Shown here: positions 36,621-51,017 of the stretch, one piece after another | Layout: each line of letters starts with the position of its first letter | Position numbering within the stretch: the first letter of the stretch is position 1 | DNA from: Dirofilaria immitis | Taxonomy: Eukaryota > Nematoda > Chromadorea > Rhabditida > Onchocercidae | DNA length: 64,000 nucleotides | NCBI GenBank assembly: GCA_024305405.1 | Contig: JAKNDB010000109.1 | Span: forward strand, 1,240,001-1,304,000 | Direction of reading: 5' to 3' | Position numbers and translations under genes: made by a program | The notes under the pieces: model-generated | Seen by the model: the letters and a program-made list of their open reading frames with translations, nothing else | Told to the model about the DNA's origin: nothing | The model's database searches: none

Positions 36621-38612
36621 ATTTTTTTCATCTTTTTTCTTTGGCAACAGATCGATCTGGTAATCGGATTCAGAAATCTGCATATGACGAAGTCCCAGCA
36701 CTGAAAAATACGTTTAATCAAAAACATATCAGTTGGCAATTTTAAATCACTTATGTTATTCAAAAATCTAGAAATAATCCTCTTTACAGCATTATTATTG
36801 ATTAAAAGATGTGTATCAGTCAGAAATCATCTTTCGTAAGTGTTTCCTTCCGAGAGCGTTTTCTTTTTCTGATTTGATATCATTAAATCCGTTTAATCCG
36901 CATACTGGCTAAGTTGTGGATAATTTGAATCAGTTCGTATTGACGCACTGATCGGCGATAATGCCTCCTTTCGATTATTTCAAGACATTCGATGCTTGTT
37001 TATTAATTTGCAGGTGAAATAGTACAGTATACCAAATAAATTTTTTTAAGAAATAAAACACTGTTATCCTTAAAATCAAAAAAAAAAAGAAAAATAAAAA
37101 AATTGAAACCTTGGACAAAGCACTCAATGGTATTCCAAGCAATATGCCAAGTGGTGTGCACAAGAAAACGCTAATTACCGCGAAAATCGCAAATAGAATA
37201 CCGAACAATACGGCAAATGGTATGGCGATAAGAGCAGCCAACAACTTATAAATTGCGACGCTTGTTGCTGTAAAGATTCGATTGGTAACGAACCATATCC
37301 AATTGAACGAATGACTTCCATCCGGTTCTGCGAATACTTCGCCAAAATCCATGATAATATGATTATTAAGGCCTTTATCGTCACGATTCTCGAAATTCAT
37401 TTTAACTGCCGTTCCCGACTTTTTTGTCCCATCTTGTTCTCTTTCAAAATTGTATGATCGAGGACTTTTCGTTGCCAAATTCTACATATTTTTTATGCTC
37501 CTTCTTAACAACTTCACCACTCTTTTCCTACAGAAAAAAAAAGCGAATAAAGTATGGATTGTTAATTTATAATGCATGGTCGTTTAAGACTTTTTTTTTA
37601 AATCAATGATCAATTGGAGAAATAAAAAAAAGAATATTGATTAATCAACCGGAAATTCGTTGCTTTCTCAAAAAAAAAAAATTCATTGATTGGTATAATA
37701 AATGAGTATTGAATTGCTAAGTATTTCTTAAAAAAAAAAAAGAATCCTTCAAAGAATCTAAAATTGAAAATGTTATTTCACGAGATTTCTTGTTCGTATT
37801 TAGTTACAATTGGCATTCATTCATAATTTCATAATAAATTTTAATCAAATTTCTTGCACAGTAATTATTTCATTTCTTGACGATTAAAAATTTATTTAAA
37901 GCTAAAAAGTCTATTTTAGAATTTCTCATTTTTATGATTGAAAATTAGGTTAGAATAGACAATTAAATGCAATTTCTGAAAATATAAACTAAACAATTGA
38001 AATATTTATTACACATTAATCGATCGGATATTATCAATAATTACATCAGCAAGAGATAATTGGAATATTGGAAGTTCAAGATTTGGCTAAGATAGAAAGA
38101 GCTTTGTCAATAGATTTTAATTTGATGATAACTTTCTGTTGCATTAAATTTGGTTTAAAATTTCAAAATTCTCATGAAATGATATAACAGAAAGATGGCT
38201 TATAATAAAAATGAAATTTTTTAATTTCTCGATTGAATAAAATGATTTTTAGCTAATCATTTTAAGTTATTTGTAAGAAAATATAACAAAACAATCTTTA
38301 TAAGGCATCCAAAATTTATCAAAAATTTTGAAGAAATATATCAGTGCAACAAATTTACATAAATAATAGATAAATGATAAAATATTCATCATCATTTAAA
38401 ATTTATCTGCGGGTTGATGGAATAATGAATTGTTTGAGTATCTGATAAGAAATTATTGTAAATTTATCAAAATTAATTTAATTTATATTTTATTAAAAAT
38501 AAATATGAAATATTACCTTTGCAAAATTAGTTTCATCATTTAGCTTTTCCGGGTCACTGTCAGATTTCAGTGGTACCTGTTCAGGTTGAATTTCCTCCTT
38601 ACGATCAACCAT
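36608..38612 (-). CDS. Caveolin family protein
   Basis: Exons in transcript order: 38612-38517, 37527-37110, 36700-36608; about 201 residues when the frame break is bridged. Caveolins are hairpin membrane proteins that shape caveolae and bind cholesterol and signalling proteins. Seen: a charged N-terminal region; the family box at residues 92-110, MDFGEVFAEPDGSHSFNWIW, matching the vertebrate FEDVIAEP...HSFDGIW pattern; a hydrophobic hairpin at about 125-165 (LLAALIAIPFAVLFGILFAI); and a cysteine-containing C terminus (CWDFVICRF, ICCQRK) where palmitoylation would be expected. Exon 2 read from its strong acceptor (tttctgtag) hits a stop after 27 codons unless one base is removed from an A/T run at 37446-37449; removing it restores phase at both ends. 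A weaker acceptor starting the exon at 37481 avoids the problem but drops about 15 codons. Which C. elegans caveolin it matches was not decided. Confidence 0.87.
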
Positions 38613-40734
38613 CCTTTTACAAACTTATTTTATTGTTTCAGTTATAGGATGAAAGGGATAAATGAAGCGAGTTGCTGGAGTGGCAATAGTAGTAGTAATT
38701 GATTAGCAATGAGTAATGATAGTTCACAAAACCTAGCACTACCAAGCAGTCGGCTATTGGGACGGAAATGTCTGTCCATAAGGTCACTCTTCCGCAGATA
38801 TCGGTAAAAGGCGGATCTAACGATGTCCATCTGATGACCTTCCCCTTTTCCCAATATAATCCATATTACTTATCGGTATTCTGATATTCTCTGCTTCTCC
38901 TCAGTTCACTTCATCTTTGATAGTGCTGTATAACCTTTTCTTTTTTTTTTTTTTTTTTTTTAACATTTTTGTCTATTCTGTGCAATCTCACTAATTACCG
39001 AGCCTGACCTTCTCATTCTCTTGACCCTTTACCCTTTGAGAGGTAATAGAACAAGAAAGCGCGCCAACAACCGTTCATCAATAAATATGCTATAATGCTG
39101 TTGTCAGTATCGTTGACGGCTGTGCTAATTGCTATTTGTATCAGATATATAAAATTAATTTAGGGATGATAAAATGATTATTTATTAAAATTTAAAATTA
39201 AAAATATAAAATTTAAATTTGATACAATCAAAATTGAAAAAAATTTAAATTATATATTTTTTATTAATAATAAAAATATATTTTTAAAAATTTCCTAACA
39301 TTTATCTAATTTTTTAGTAATTTAAAATCGAATTAATTTCCTACAATTTTTATAATAAACCGATTAAATTGATTTATTATATTGAAATGATAGAAATAAA
39401 AATTACCGTACATATAAAGCACAAACAACGGCCTAAATGCAATATTTGCAAATGAATTGAAGTTATCCGTGAAGGACACACTTAGATTCATATAACATAT
39501 TAATTTGAACTGTATCTCAGATTCATATAACATATAAATCTGAATATTTTTAATACATTAATTTTTGAATACTATTCCAATTTAAAACTTAATGCAACTT
39601 TATAATAAGATATACAAGTGTTAGATTGTTGCAAGCTCTACTATAACACTCTAGACGCTATCTTCATCTTACTGATTGATCAATCTCGAATAACGATGAG
39701 CAAAAATTCAAAATCTAAAATTTTAGAGAACCTGTTTAAAAATCAAAATTGCAGGTCACTGCAATTTGTAAATATCATATGAATGTTTCGTTCAGAAATT
39801 CAAAAGATGATTTTTCTCCTTCACTTTTTTTTTCTTTCCTAAATAGTTTAATAATTAACGTGAAACAAGCATAATATTTATTAAACAAATATGGCGATAT
39901 TGCATGGTGAAATTTAGATAAATTATCCATTTAGTGATATGTGTACGTAATCATATCACGTAGATGGCATGGAAAGACATATAATTTGAAATTATATTTT
40001 ACCTCATTTATTTACAATTAAAATTTTGCTTTAATTAAAAAGATACAGAACTTTTATACTGTTCAATATGTGTATCATCATGATAGTGATAAGTGAAGTA
40101 AATGATTGTAATAAAATATCGATCAGTGAACTGTAACAAAAATCTATGTCGGAAATCTGAGTAAATGAATCATTTAGAAAGACAACAGTAAGTAAAAAGT
40201 TTTGATGGCTAACACTACGAATTTATTTTGGGAAAGTATTGCGAGACTATTATCGAAATGTAATCATGCTATCAACAAGAAATATCTGACATTATCGTCA
40301 ATTATTATCATTCAAAAAGTTATTTTTCTATAAGTTGAAATGTATTAGAAATTAGCATAAATTTAGTTTACCCTTTATGAACTTATATAAAATCTTTCGC
40401 AAAATTACTAAAATTATTTAAAGAAGTTTGCATTAAATCCTCTCGACTTATCGAAAACATTTTGATACAAAATTTGGTGCCATATCTTGGATAACATTTA
40501 AATCCACTGATTTTCATTTCCGTACTTCAGTCGAGCATTACCGGTAAGATACCGATGATGGATTATAAATATACTCATCAGAGTATCAAGCAACAATTGA
40601 AACTATATTAATACTCCTAATTGATGAAATGATATTTGATCAAACTTTAAATATTTAATCAAACTTGTTGAATTATAAATAGTAATCTGAAATTAATGCA
40701 AAATTATAAGAATCGATGACAAATATTAATGCAA
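38613..40734. other. Caveolin upstream region and intergenic DNA
   Basis: The 260 bases just upstream of the caveolin ATG (about 38620-38880) are less AT-rich than their surroundings and may be 5' UTR or promoter; a 70-codon frame there has no recognised motif. A T run lies at 38939-38960. A direct repeat of about 25 bases sits at 39483 and 39518 (gattcatataacata core). Nothing else recognisable. Confidence 0.5.
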
Positions 40735-42578
40735 TCATAATTTAGCCAAATGCAAATGGATTTGATTGTGTGAATAAGGTGAGATAATTCCTTTCCGTTT
40801 GCTTATTTCTTCTTGTGGTTCTGATATCACCAAATTTTCCACATGATCATCTATAACACAATATCATAAGTTATGATAAAAGAAATATGTACCGTTTTTT
40901 TTTTTTTTTCACTAACAATAACTAAATCATTAATATATCTTAGAATGACTGATAGTTAAAGATAGAAATTAAACAATTTGCAAAGTACGGAATAAACATA
41001 CAGAATACTTTACAATCGGATTTCTCTTTGGCAAATAGATGTTTACATTTGGAGTATAGATAAGATGATGCATAGTTGTTTCTCATAAAGTTCGCACGTG
41101 AAGACATCACGTCCACCAATTAATCCGTAAACAACTGCTTTACATCTCTGAAATATTATTTGTTTAAGATCTTAGCATAGGAACCAATCTATTAGCTTAA
41201 AGAGAATCATTTACAATTTTTGTAAACCAATAATCGAACGAATCAACAATTCGCTCTATTAACCTATCACGATCAGTATCATTTGCATATAAAAAAATTT
41301 TGAGAATTATATAGAAACTATATATCTTTTTCCAATTTTAATTTCCATTAAAATTTAAATTCATTAATTTAAAACATAATTATAAATTTCATATTATTTT
41401 TACTATTTCTTATGGTACAAAAATACAAAAAAAAAGATAAAAAAATTTCTCATTAGCATAACAAACTATTAAATAAATCTTGATCATTTTTAATGATCAG
41501 TTTATCTTAGTTATTATCGTCCAAGATATCAAAAGTATACATTTATGGCGATTCTTCATAAATAATTACTAATATAAATATTGCAAATAAATAAATAAAT
41601 ATAATTGGCAAAATGATTTGTGCGCGCTTATTCTTCTATAAAATAAGCTCAAATTACTTTTCTATAATTGTGATCAATATCATTTGGAAATTTGTTTATC
41701 CATATCCAATAATTTATATGTCATTCTTTCATGTTGTCACTATTCATAAAGAAAGAGTATCAAGGCATTGTATCAGATAATTATAGAGCAAAATCGATCA
41801 TTAAATAATTCTCATATATTAATGATTGAATTTTTAGGATTATTTTAATTTTCAATTTTATCTAGCGATAATCAATTAATCAATGATGCTATTATTCATA
41901 ATTAAATCAATAAATTTTTATCAAGCTTAGGTAAAAAAAATGATACAATTCAAATTTCTAAAACAAAAATTCTACGAAATATTAGTTAGTTAGATGCACT
42001 TACTCTATCGTTGAGACAAGTAACCAAACATTGATCTTCCGTACTACTGTAACCATCATATGCAACTCCATAGGGTTTGAAGGAAATTGGCATATCGCGA
42101 TCTTTATATTGCACAAAACATTTGCATACAACACAAGGATTTCCAAAATGATCTAAAATTTTTTAACCAAATTCAATTTTTAAATTTTTATGAATCTTTT
42201 TTTTTTTTTTTAAAGAAAACATTTTTAATAAGAATTATTGAAAAATTATGAAATTCTTAAATGCTCGGAGTATATCATATCATGATCTTGATAAAAGCAA
42301 AATTCAAATCTTCTCAGATGCTATTCTATATAAATTTTAGAATAGTCTAACAATTTCTATTACGAGAAGATGTGACTTAGTAAGTTAATTCGATCTATTA
42401 TTTAATCTTTATCATTATTGAATATAGCTTAGATCTGTTTCAAAAAATCTTTATGGAATAAACTAATTAATTACTGTATAAATGAATTAGGAAAAGGTAG
42501 AAACAAACTTGGTCGATTATAAGCTTCAATAATTTTAAAAAAGATTCCAATAAAGATGAGAAAACTAGGAGCAATCAT
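40735..42578 (-). CDS. Small secreted PAN/apple-like domain protein
   Basis: Assembled from four short exons in transcript order: 42578-42509, 42152-42004, 41147-41014, 40850-40735; about 155 residues. Exon 1 encodes a signal peptide ([19 protein letters not shown]). Exons 2 and 3 give a cysteine pattern resembling a PAN/apple module: [32 protein letters not shown], then [11 protein letters not shown] modules bind proteins or sugars outside the cell; the actual ligand is unknown. Exon 4 encodes a charged, cysteine-free tail ([13 protein letters not shown]). Exon 3 has an apparent extra base in an A/T run at 41079-41081. Removing it opens the frame through [14 protein letters not shown] to a phase-1 donor that fits exon 4; left as is, the frame stops 12 codons later. 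Introns are 356, 856 and 163 bases. Domain assignment is by pattern only; homology was not tested. Confidence 0.65.
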
Positions 42579-45500
42579 TGAACGGATCGACAAAAATGAT
42601 AGCGGTGGTCTTTGATATTGCCATTCTTTTGTGTTAACAAAAATATAGGTCAGTAATATAAAGAAAGGTCAAAAATGGGTCATACAACGACCACTTATGG
42701 GCAGTAAAATATTAACTTTTTCCACCTTTCTTTTATAATATATTACTTCCATTAATGGAACTTTTACCATCACGTCAATCATCCATCAATATAGAACCAT
42801 AACAAATTTTCAATTTCTTTTTTGTCAATTTACCTAACAATAAAAACATTCATCAAGAAATCCTTTCGATTTCATTATTGTATGGAAGAAAAAAAACAAG
42901 CAAATAAATCGATGACATATTTCTATAAAAATTTTTTCACTTCCTAGAAAAATTCTCTCTTTTTTTCTTGAGAAAAAAAACTTGAATATTTTAAAAATCA
43001 AAATATTGTTTCGATCAATCTTATCTTTGATAATATTTTTATTGCTATTAATGAAATAAAAACATTGATAATTCATAGGTAATATTTTAAATTTTAGGAG
43101 ATTTTTTTACATTTAATTTTTATCAATCAATATATATGTGATCAATAAGAGAAAAATTATAAATGCATATATGATCGAGAAAAAACTTTTGAAATAAACT
43201 TAAAGCTACAAGCTCTCAGTTTTTTTAACTGAAAACTACAACCTTCCGGTTTTTTACACAATTTTTGGTTTTTTCACCGAATTTTCCGGATTAAGCTAAA
43301 TATCATTAAGCTAAGGATTAAATTAAGGACTAAGCTAAATATTATTTGAATGCAATTTGGAGCTTAATCTTTTAAAAATGTTCGAAAAAGTAATTATTAT
43401 AATTTATAATTCTTATCTTTGCTTTTTTTATAAATATAAAACTCACAAATTGTACAATGCTAATAATTCGATTGGTCAATGAAAATTTATAAAAAAAAAA
43501 GGAAAAAAGATTTTATAAATAAAACAGGTAATTTAACATTCATAGTTTCACCTTTTTCAACAATGTTTCTCGTTTTAATACTTTTATCGATAAAAAAAAA
43601 GGAAAAAAAAGAAAGAGAAAATGATGGAAAACTTTCGAGAAAATTAATGATAGCATAATGCGAAGTTCTCTATCAAATGATTTGATATCACATATAAAAG
43701 TGAAAGTAATCGATTAATTTGTTAGATATTGCTATAATATTATTTTATTATATTCAAAAAGATATTTAGACAAATTGAAAAATTAGTTTTGAATTTTTTA
43801 ATTTATTCCTATGATTTCTGTTGAATTCCATTTTAAGATATTTCTTTAATTTCATCATAAAATCTCGGTTTAATATTTTCATAAAATCTCAGTTTAATAT
43901 ACTCAATCGAAGTTTTCCAGATCAAAAAACGATTAACAAAATTTATATATGAAAGAAAAAAAAAGAGGTCATTTTGTTTTCACTACTAATTCTTTTTCTA
44001 ATTTTTTTCTATTTATTTATTTATTTTTCTCGCCGAAAGGAATCAGTGAAGTTCTCTTTTAAATATCCTAACATTTATCTTTTCTTTCAATTATTTATAT
44101 ATAAATTATTTATTTATTTTTTCCTATAAATCTATTCGATAAACAAAACGTATTTACAATATTAAAAATGTAATAAGTAATTTTTATTTTTTGATCGATT
44201 TATTTCTTAATATTTTTATTAAAAAATAATTCAAATTATTCGTAATTAAATTATTTGTTCCATAATGATATAAATATGAAAGGATTAATTAAATAGATTC
44301 GTTTTAATCGAATTAATGTTATATTATCTGTTTCTCTCATTTTTTCTTCAAATTGAAAAGTTCTGTCTAAAAATAATGGAAATTAAGATTTGATCTTTAA
44401 TCCTCTCAATTTCATATTTAAAAATGAAAACAGAATATATATATATATAAATAGAAACCAGCATTGTCATCAACTTTTTCTTTAAAAACTTACTTAGCAC
44501 TCCTTGAAATTTAATCATAGCTGAAAATTTTTCAAGTGTATGAAAAAAAAAGGAAGAATAGAAAGGACATTATTGAGATTTGTTTTAATGATTTTAAAAT
44601 TGTAATATAAATGATAAATTTTTCGACATTGACCAAAATAATCATAGTTTTACGAAAATGTTTTTATCAAAAGATGCAAAAGAATGAGAATGAAACGCTT
44701 ATTTAATGATTTATGAGAATGCATTTTTCTTGAGAAGTTGCTTCACTCTGTTGTTATCTTGATTATTGAAGAGGAAAATTGGATTCAAAACAATTTTTCC
44801 AATTCTTTTCAAATTATTTACTAATTTTTTTAAATAAAAATGATTTTTTGAAAAAATTTTTATTTTTCTAATAAATTTTTGAAATGATTTATTTATCATA
44901 TCAATTTAAACATTTCGAATTGTTGAAATGATACATTTACTTTGCATTTATCCATCCTATCATTTTCTTTATTAAATTATTGAATTTAACTTATAATTTT
45001 TTTTTTTAACTCCTGACTTTTTCTTATCAATTTAATGTAAATATTCGGTTATTTATTACTTACGTAAATGTCTGAATATTTTTGTTTTTCATTTTAAATA
45101 GGTTTATCATACCATACGTCAGTTATCATAATGCAACTGTACGCTTACCGAATATTTAGTTCTAGGACAAGAAAAGAGAGAGGAAAAAAACTTAGAAGAA
45201 GAAAAGTTTGGATATTTGTCTCATTTTCTTTGTATGATATAATTTGATGAACTTTTTTTTACTAGTTTTCCTATGCTTCATCATTTGTATAAGCCTTTGC
45301 CTCCTTTAGATCTATTAATATTTATAACGATAAGATTTTTTTTTTTGGCTAATTTAAGTGAAACTTAAACTAATGCTAATATCCTTTTATGCTACACTTT
45401 TCTTTTTATGACATAGCACTTATTTTAAAATTTCGAAACATCTAACATTTATTATGTAAATATTTGATTTCTTTTTTTTTTTTTTACACATAAATTCAAA

Positions 45501-47580
45501 CAGCATTATCCATTCTTGATTTTGAACATTCCATATCATTACTTTTTTTCAACCAGTAATATAATATCATTTGTCAAACGGAATGATTTGATAATTGGTA
45601 TTTTTTTTTTTTTCAGGAAGATTTTCAATGATTGTATTCGATTGATACACAATTCAAACTACTCTCCGATAACACGTGCTATCCTAACGTAAAAAACGTG
45701 TAACGATTGTGAATGAAAAAAAGTTGTTTATATAAAAAATTTTTTAATTTTAAAATTTGATTAAATTTAATAAATGCAATATATACTTACATGCAAATAA
45801 TGTCATATTGATTAAGTCAAAGTTCAATAATTACTGCAAATGATATTTTAAAACAGAATTGATTTTATGCATTAAATTTTGGTAATAATTTCAATCGACT
45901 ACATTTATGCCTGATAAAGCAATTGATTAATATCAAACAGTGGAAATGTTAAGTTTTTTTGTATTATTTTGTTGATTATGAGATACGAGAAATATTGATT
46001 TAGAGAAATGATAAAATCTGAATGTTAATTGACTAAATTATAAATTAAAACAAAACTATATGAAAACTATTTGCAAATCAATGATAATAATGTTGATAAT
46101 AGAATAAGCTAATTTAGTATATATATGGAATCATAAAAAAAGAAAACAAAAGAATATCGATGAATTGCAACAAATTAATATTGAGTAAACTAAAGATTTA
46201 GTAAAATCATTGAGAAATAGTACTGACATTATTTGACCTGAATTAAAATTAACTTCATTAATAAGGTAGGATTATTTGATGGATTATGTAAATGATGGAC
46301 ATTTAAGCTTACAGAACTAATAATAATAATTAGTGCTTTAATGAAATAAAATTCAGTTAGCGACAATTTCTTAAACTTCAATTCGAAATATTTTAATTGA
46401 TTTCAAAGATTTCAAAAGTTCAATTTTCGAAACAAATAACAAATATTCCATAACAAAAAAAAAAACGAATGTCAGAGCTGGTAATGTGATAATGATGATA
46501 ATTGATGACAATGATAGGTAATGAAATTGATGATGAATATTGATAATTAGTAATAGTAATCATGAGAATTATTATGCCAATGATTGATGATAATAATGGC
46601 GATAACTGAAAAATTCTACTTACTGTCATAAAATACGATATAATAATTATACGAAAATCGTATCGTTGAATATATTTAATGTAAAATGTGAAAAATCACT
46701 AAAAATTGTTTGAATGAAAAATTTACGAATTTTCGAAATGTGTACAAGTTTGTGAGATGTATATTAACATAAATTTTCCAATGTATTTCTTATTTTTCTA
46801 TTGAATTCAATTTTTTTTTTTTTAGTAATTCGTTTAAGTTTTTGGTCGTCGATATTTATGCCAATTAATTATAATATTATAATTTCACTTATTATAATAT
46901 TTATAGTTTTGTTTTTCTAATTTTTTTTTTTAAATTCAGATTATATTACGTTAAATTTCGTCCAGATTCTCGAATAATTTAGTAATTTCGAGAGTGTCAT
47001 AAATTTATTCCAATATATACATATATATATATATGTAAGAATGAATAAGAATTCATTTATTTGGTTTCGTTGGATAAATGAAATAAAACAACGATGAAAA
47101 GTAAGCACGAAAGGAATGAGTAAAATATGCCTTTGAAGTGTTATTTTGAAAAGCAAAGATTGTCATCAAAGAAGGATGGGAGCTCATTCAAATCTTTTGC
47201 AGTGCTCTTTTTACGGATTACACGAAACAATAAAATTAGTACTTGCAAAAATAGAACTTACAAATTCATTTAATTTTCAAGCCTTTATTCATATTCATTC
47301 ATTTCCCCTCTTCTTCTCTTCCCTCCCAATTCTACCAATCATCCTTTCAAAGTTTTTTCTTATCATCAAATGGACATTCATTTTAATATTAAATTTTTAT
47401 CCTTGAATTATTATTCTTCATTCGTTCCTCTTTTCCTCCTTCTTATCTTATCGCTTTTTCTCCCCCTATCTCTCTCTGTCTCTCCCTCCCCTTCTCTTTG
47501 TCTTTCCTCTCTCTCTCTCTCTGTCTCTCCCTCTTCCTTTTCTCTCTCTCTCTCTCTTTATATCCCTATTTCTTTTTCTT

Positions 47581-47611
<31 letters not shown>

Positions 47612-49710
47612 CTCTCTGATTCGTAAGAGTGTTGTTGATTAGTGGTACTTAATATTTTACCAATTGAACCTTTCAAGGACTTTTTCCCCTTTAAAATTGC
47701 TGAACAATTTTTTATATGCTTCATTAAATATTTGATAGCTGATAAAATAAGTGATTTATTAGTTTCTTTTTTTTAAATATATGAAATTTTTATAATTAAT
47801 ATGATTATGATATAATAAGGTAATAATATTAATTTGTTAGACAATAATTTGATACACTATGATATTTTTTCATTTACTAATAATAATAATAATGATGATG
47901 ATGATGATGATAATTGATTAATACTGAGATAATTTTATCTTACAAAAAGATAAGTTTTGATTTTAGCAAAATCCTAGAAATTTAATCATTGCTAAGATAA
48001 ATCATTTCAATGTTATCGAAATTTTAAGAAACTGTTTTGACAGCATATTACAGCATATTTTTGTTTATTTTAACTTTTAATTTTGTTTTATGATTGAAAT
48101 TCAGAAAGAAAAATTATCATAAAAGTTTCGTTTCTTTTTTGAAAAATTTATTTTTGATAATTAATATCAAACGATCTAATATTTCAAATTTTCGATGACG
48201 ATACAAGCAACGATTATCACTTCTTTAATTTGCATTTGATGATTATCATATAAATAAAATAAAATTTTTGAAATATTTTTGAAGTATGTTCTAATCAGAT
48301 TTAACAGAAGCAATTTTGAAAAAGGCAAGTTTTCGTCTTTTTTTTCCTTTGAACAATTTGTACTGCTAAACGTTTGATAGCAATGATTGTTTAAATTAGC
48401 CATTCCATTTCGTTTCCTTCAATTTTTATTTATTCTAAAATTTATAGTAATTCTCGAACAAAGACAACAACAAAAAAAACGAAATAATAAGCTTACTCAC
48501 TGAGAATATTTAACATATTTAATAATTATTTCTGTTTTTTTGTTTATTTATTTTTATGTATTTTTTAATATTTGCATTATGAAAGTCAGGAAAAAGAATG
48601 CTTCATATTTTCCACATTTTCTTTCTTTTTTTTCTATTCTTTAAAAGTTAAATATTTTTGATGAAAATGCAAAATAAAATCAAGTAGGCATCTCAATCGC
48701 TACTTTAATCCTTCTAGGGTTTTTTTTTGGCCTGTCTTTCTTCATTTTTGATTTCTTCCTCTATCAATTTATGATTTCCTTTCGATTACTGATTTCTTTC
48801 AAGAAACTTCAAAAATTATTCATAAAATTGCAAACAGAAATTCTGTTTATTTAATTTATTTTTGATCTATTTACTGTCATGAGGTTGATTTGAAATTGAA
48901 ATATTATAAGAATAAAATTGATTTTGAATAAGCATTTTTTTTGATACGTTAGCATATATGATGATTGATGAAAAAGACTGATAGAAAAATGATTTAAATG
49001 ATAAAATATCCATAGACATAATGATGGAGAATCATTTCATCTTTTGTAATAAATATTATTATGATATCACAAAGAATTTCATCCTGAATCATCGTCCTAT
49101 TTAAATTATTCCATTCTGCTTTTTAGATATTCTTTATGAAAAAAACATTCATAAAAATAATTCAATATTTGTATCATTTAATTCCATACATATTTTGTTA
49201 TGAAATTTGTTTCCATCGAGCAAATGCTTTTTTAAAGAATGCAAATTTTTTAAAATTTAATATTTCATACTAATTTCCTTCATCATTTATTAAGTGAAAA
49301 TATTAAAATTTCCAATTACTGTTTTAATGAATTTTATACTTTCAAATGTTAAATAATTTATTTTATTATATGCTATATCACTTCATCATATGCCATTTAA
49401 AAACGAAGAAAAAACGATTGTAAATTTTGTCTTATCTTTACTCCTAAATTTAAACTATTCCTCAATTTTTCTTTTATTATCTTTATTATCATAAATAATA
49501 AGTACGATAATGTTTACCTTAGAAATTTGTAAACATTACTGCCTATTAAAAGTATATGAATTTTTTTCTCTTTTTAAAAATTAAAATAAAATAGTTGCAC
49601 AAAAGGAAGTATGCTAAAGTTTGAAAATTATTAGCTAATATGTTGCTGTTGTTAATTTTAGATCATTTCATTTGGTAATTAATTTTACAACAAAGCATTT
49701 AGGATCTCTG
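42579..49710. other. Large AT-rich gene-poor region, first part
   Basis: Together with 49746-51017 it forms the longest gap in the window, 8.4 kb. No supported exon on either strand. It contains A and T homopolymers, CT-rich DNA at 47456-47618, trinucleotide AAT/GAT runs near 47879-47912 and many short low-complexity open frames (S/L-rich over CT repeats, K/F/N-rich elsewhere). Confidence 0.5.
47456..47618. repeat. CT-rich microsatellite region
   Basis: Interrupted TC and CTCC runs over about 160 bases, giving spurious Ser/Leu-rich frames on the plus strand. Confidence 0.9.
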
Positions 49711-49745
49711 CGTATGGAATTCTGGATGATAAACATTTCTTCCAT
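49711..49745 (+). repeat. Copy 1 of a dispersed 22-base motif
   Basis: Contains tatggaattctggatgataa followed by ac, repeated twice about 4.9 kb away inside intron 10 of the SLC6 gene. No transposon ends could be recognised. Confidence 0.7.
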
Positions 49746-51017
49746 TCTTCAAAGGTTCGTCCTTTATTGAAATATTTTTCATTTATCTTCCTGATTTTAT
49801 CAAATCATGGAAAGCAAAGGAGTATATGCATTTGTTAATTAATCTAATTATTCTTATCTTAAAAATTGCTATCAAATAAAATTTTACTAATCTTCATGAT
49901 ATCCAAAAAATCTCGCCTCAATTTAATTATAGTAATCACAAATCGTTATATAAAATAGAAATATGTGAAATATGAATTTCTAATTGTTGTTAATAAAAAC
50001 TTTAATGCTTTTATATCATACAAGTTTTAGAACTTTTTGTTATAAAATTTCAAATTTTAAATTCAACTCCACAGTATATGATCATTTTGGAAATACAACG
50101 ACACTAAAAATTTCAATCCTAAATTTTGATTTTTATCTAAATTAACTGATATCATTTAACCTAAATGATATTATGATCAGTCGAATATACCAAATACTAT
50201 ATTGATGAATAATAAATTGAATTTATAGTCAGGCTATTTATTAAAACTTATGATAAAATAATTGAATAATTCAGCAAGAAATACAAGACTTTATAATTTA
50301 TCAAATTGACATAATAAATTGGAAAACAATTTAATAAATTAGTTCAATAATTACATCAAACTTTGAAATTTGATAATAAATCAAACTTACATTTTTTCAA
50401 TTCATTTCCATATTTTACGAAATTGCTTGTTTTCTCGTAATTTTTTTCTTCAAATTTTATTAAACAATCAAAAACTCATTGGTTTATTCTTCTCTGTCCC
50501 TTTCTCTCTCTCTCTCTCCTTCTCTTTCTCTCAAAGAATAATTTTCCAACAATAATTTTCTATAATTGAAATTATGGGAAAAAAATCCTTCTACATTTGT
50601 TTATTTGTTTTCACTAATAAAGAATTAAATCAGTTCTTTTCTTTCTTGCTTTTTTCCATAATAATAACAATTTGTTTGTTTCGAAGTGCGAACAAAAAAA
50701 CAATTCTTTTGGTTGAGAATTCTAAAAAAATGAAATAAACAAAGATAAATGATAAAATTAAAAAAATTTTTTTTTAAATGATAAATTTGATTTCATAATT
50801 AATTGTTTAAGAATGATTTGAGATATTTTTAAATTTGTAGAATAATTTATACAATTAGTAGTTGTGATTAATGTTAATAAATATGTGATATTATTTTGTA
50901 AAAAAGTTGACAGGTGAAAGTTCAGTTAAACAATCGGGTCATCATTTTATTATAGCATAAAACGATGTCAATTTTTAAACAACATTGATAATACTGATCC
51001 GGAAACTCGATAATTCT
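49746..51017. other. AT-rich DNA upstream of the SLC6 gene
   Basis: No exon seen. A CT run lies near 50497-50530. An acceptor-like ttttattatag at about 50945-50955, some 60 bases before the SLC6 start, could be a trans-splice site. Confidence 0.45.

Noticed and set aside
38642..38854. 70-codon minus-strand ORF upstream of caveolin
   Set aside because: Lies in the probable 5' UTR/promoter; no motif or splice link to caveolin exon 1.
47370..47642. Ser/Leu-rich ORF
   Set aside because: Translation of CT-rich simple repeats.
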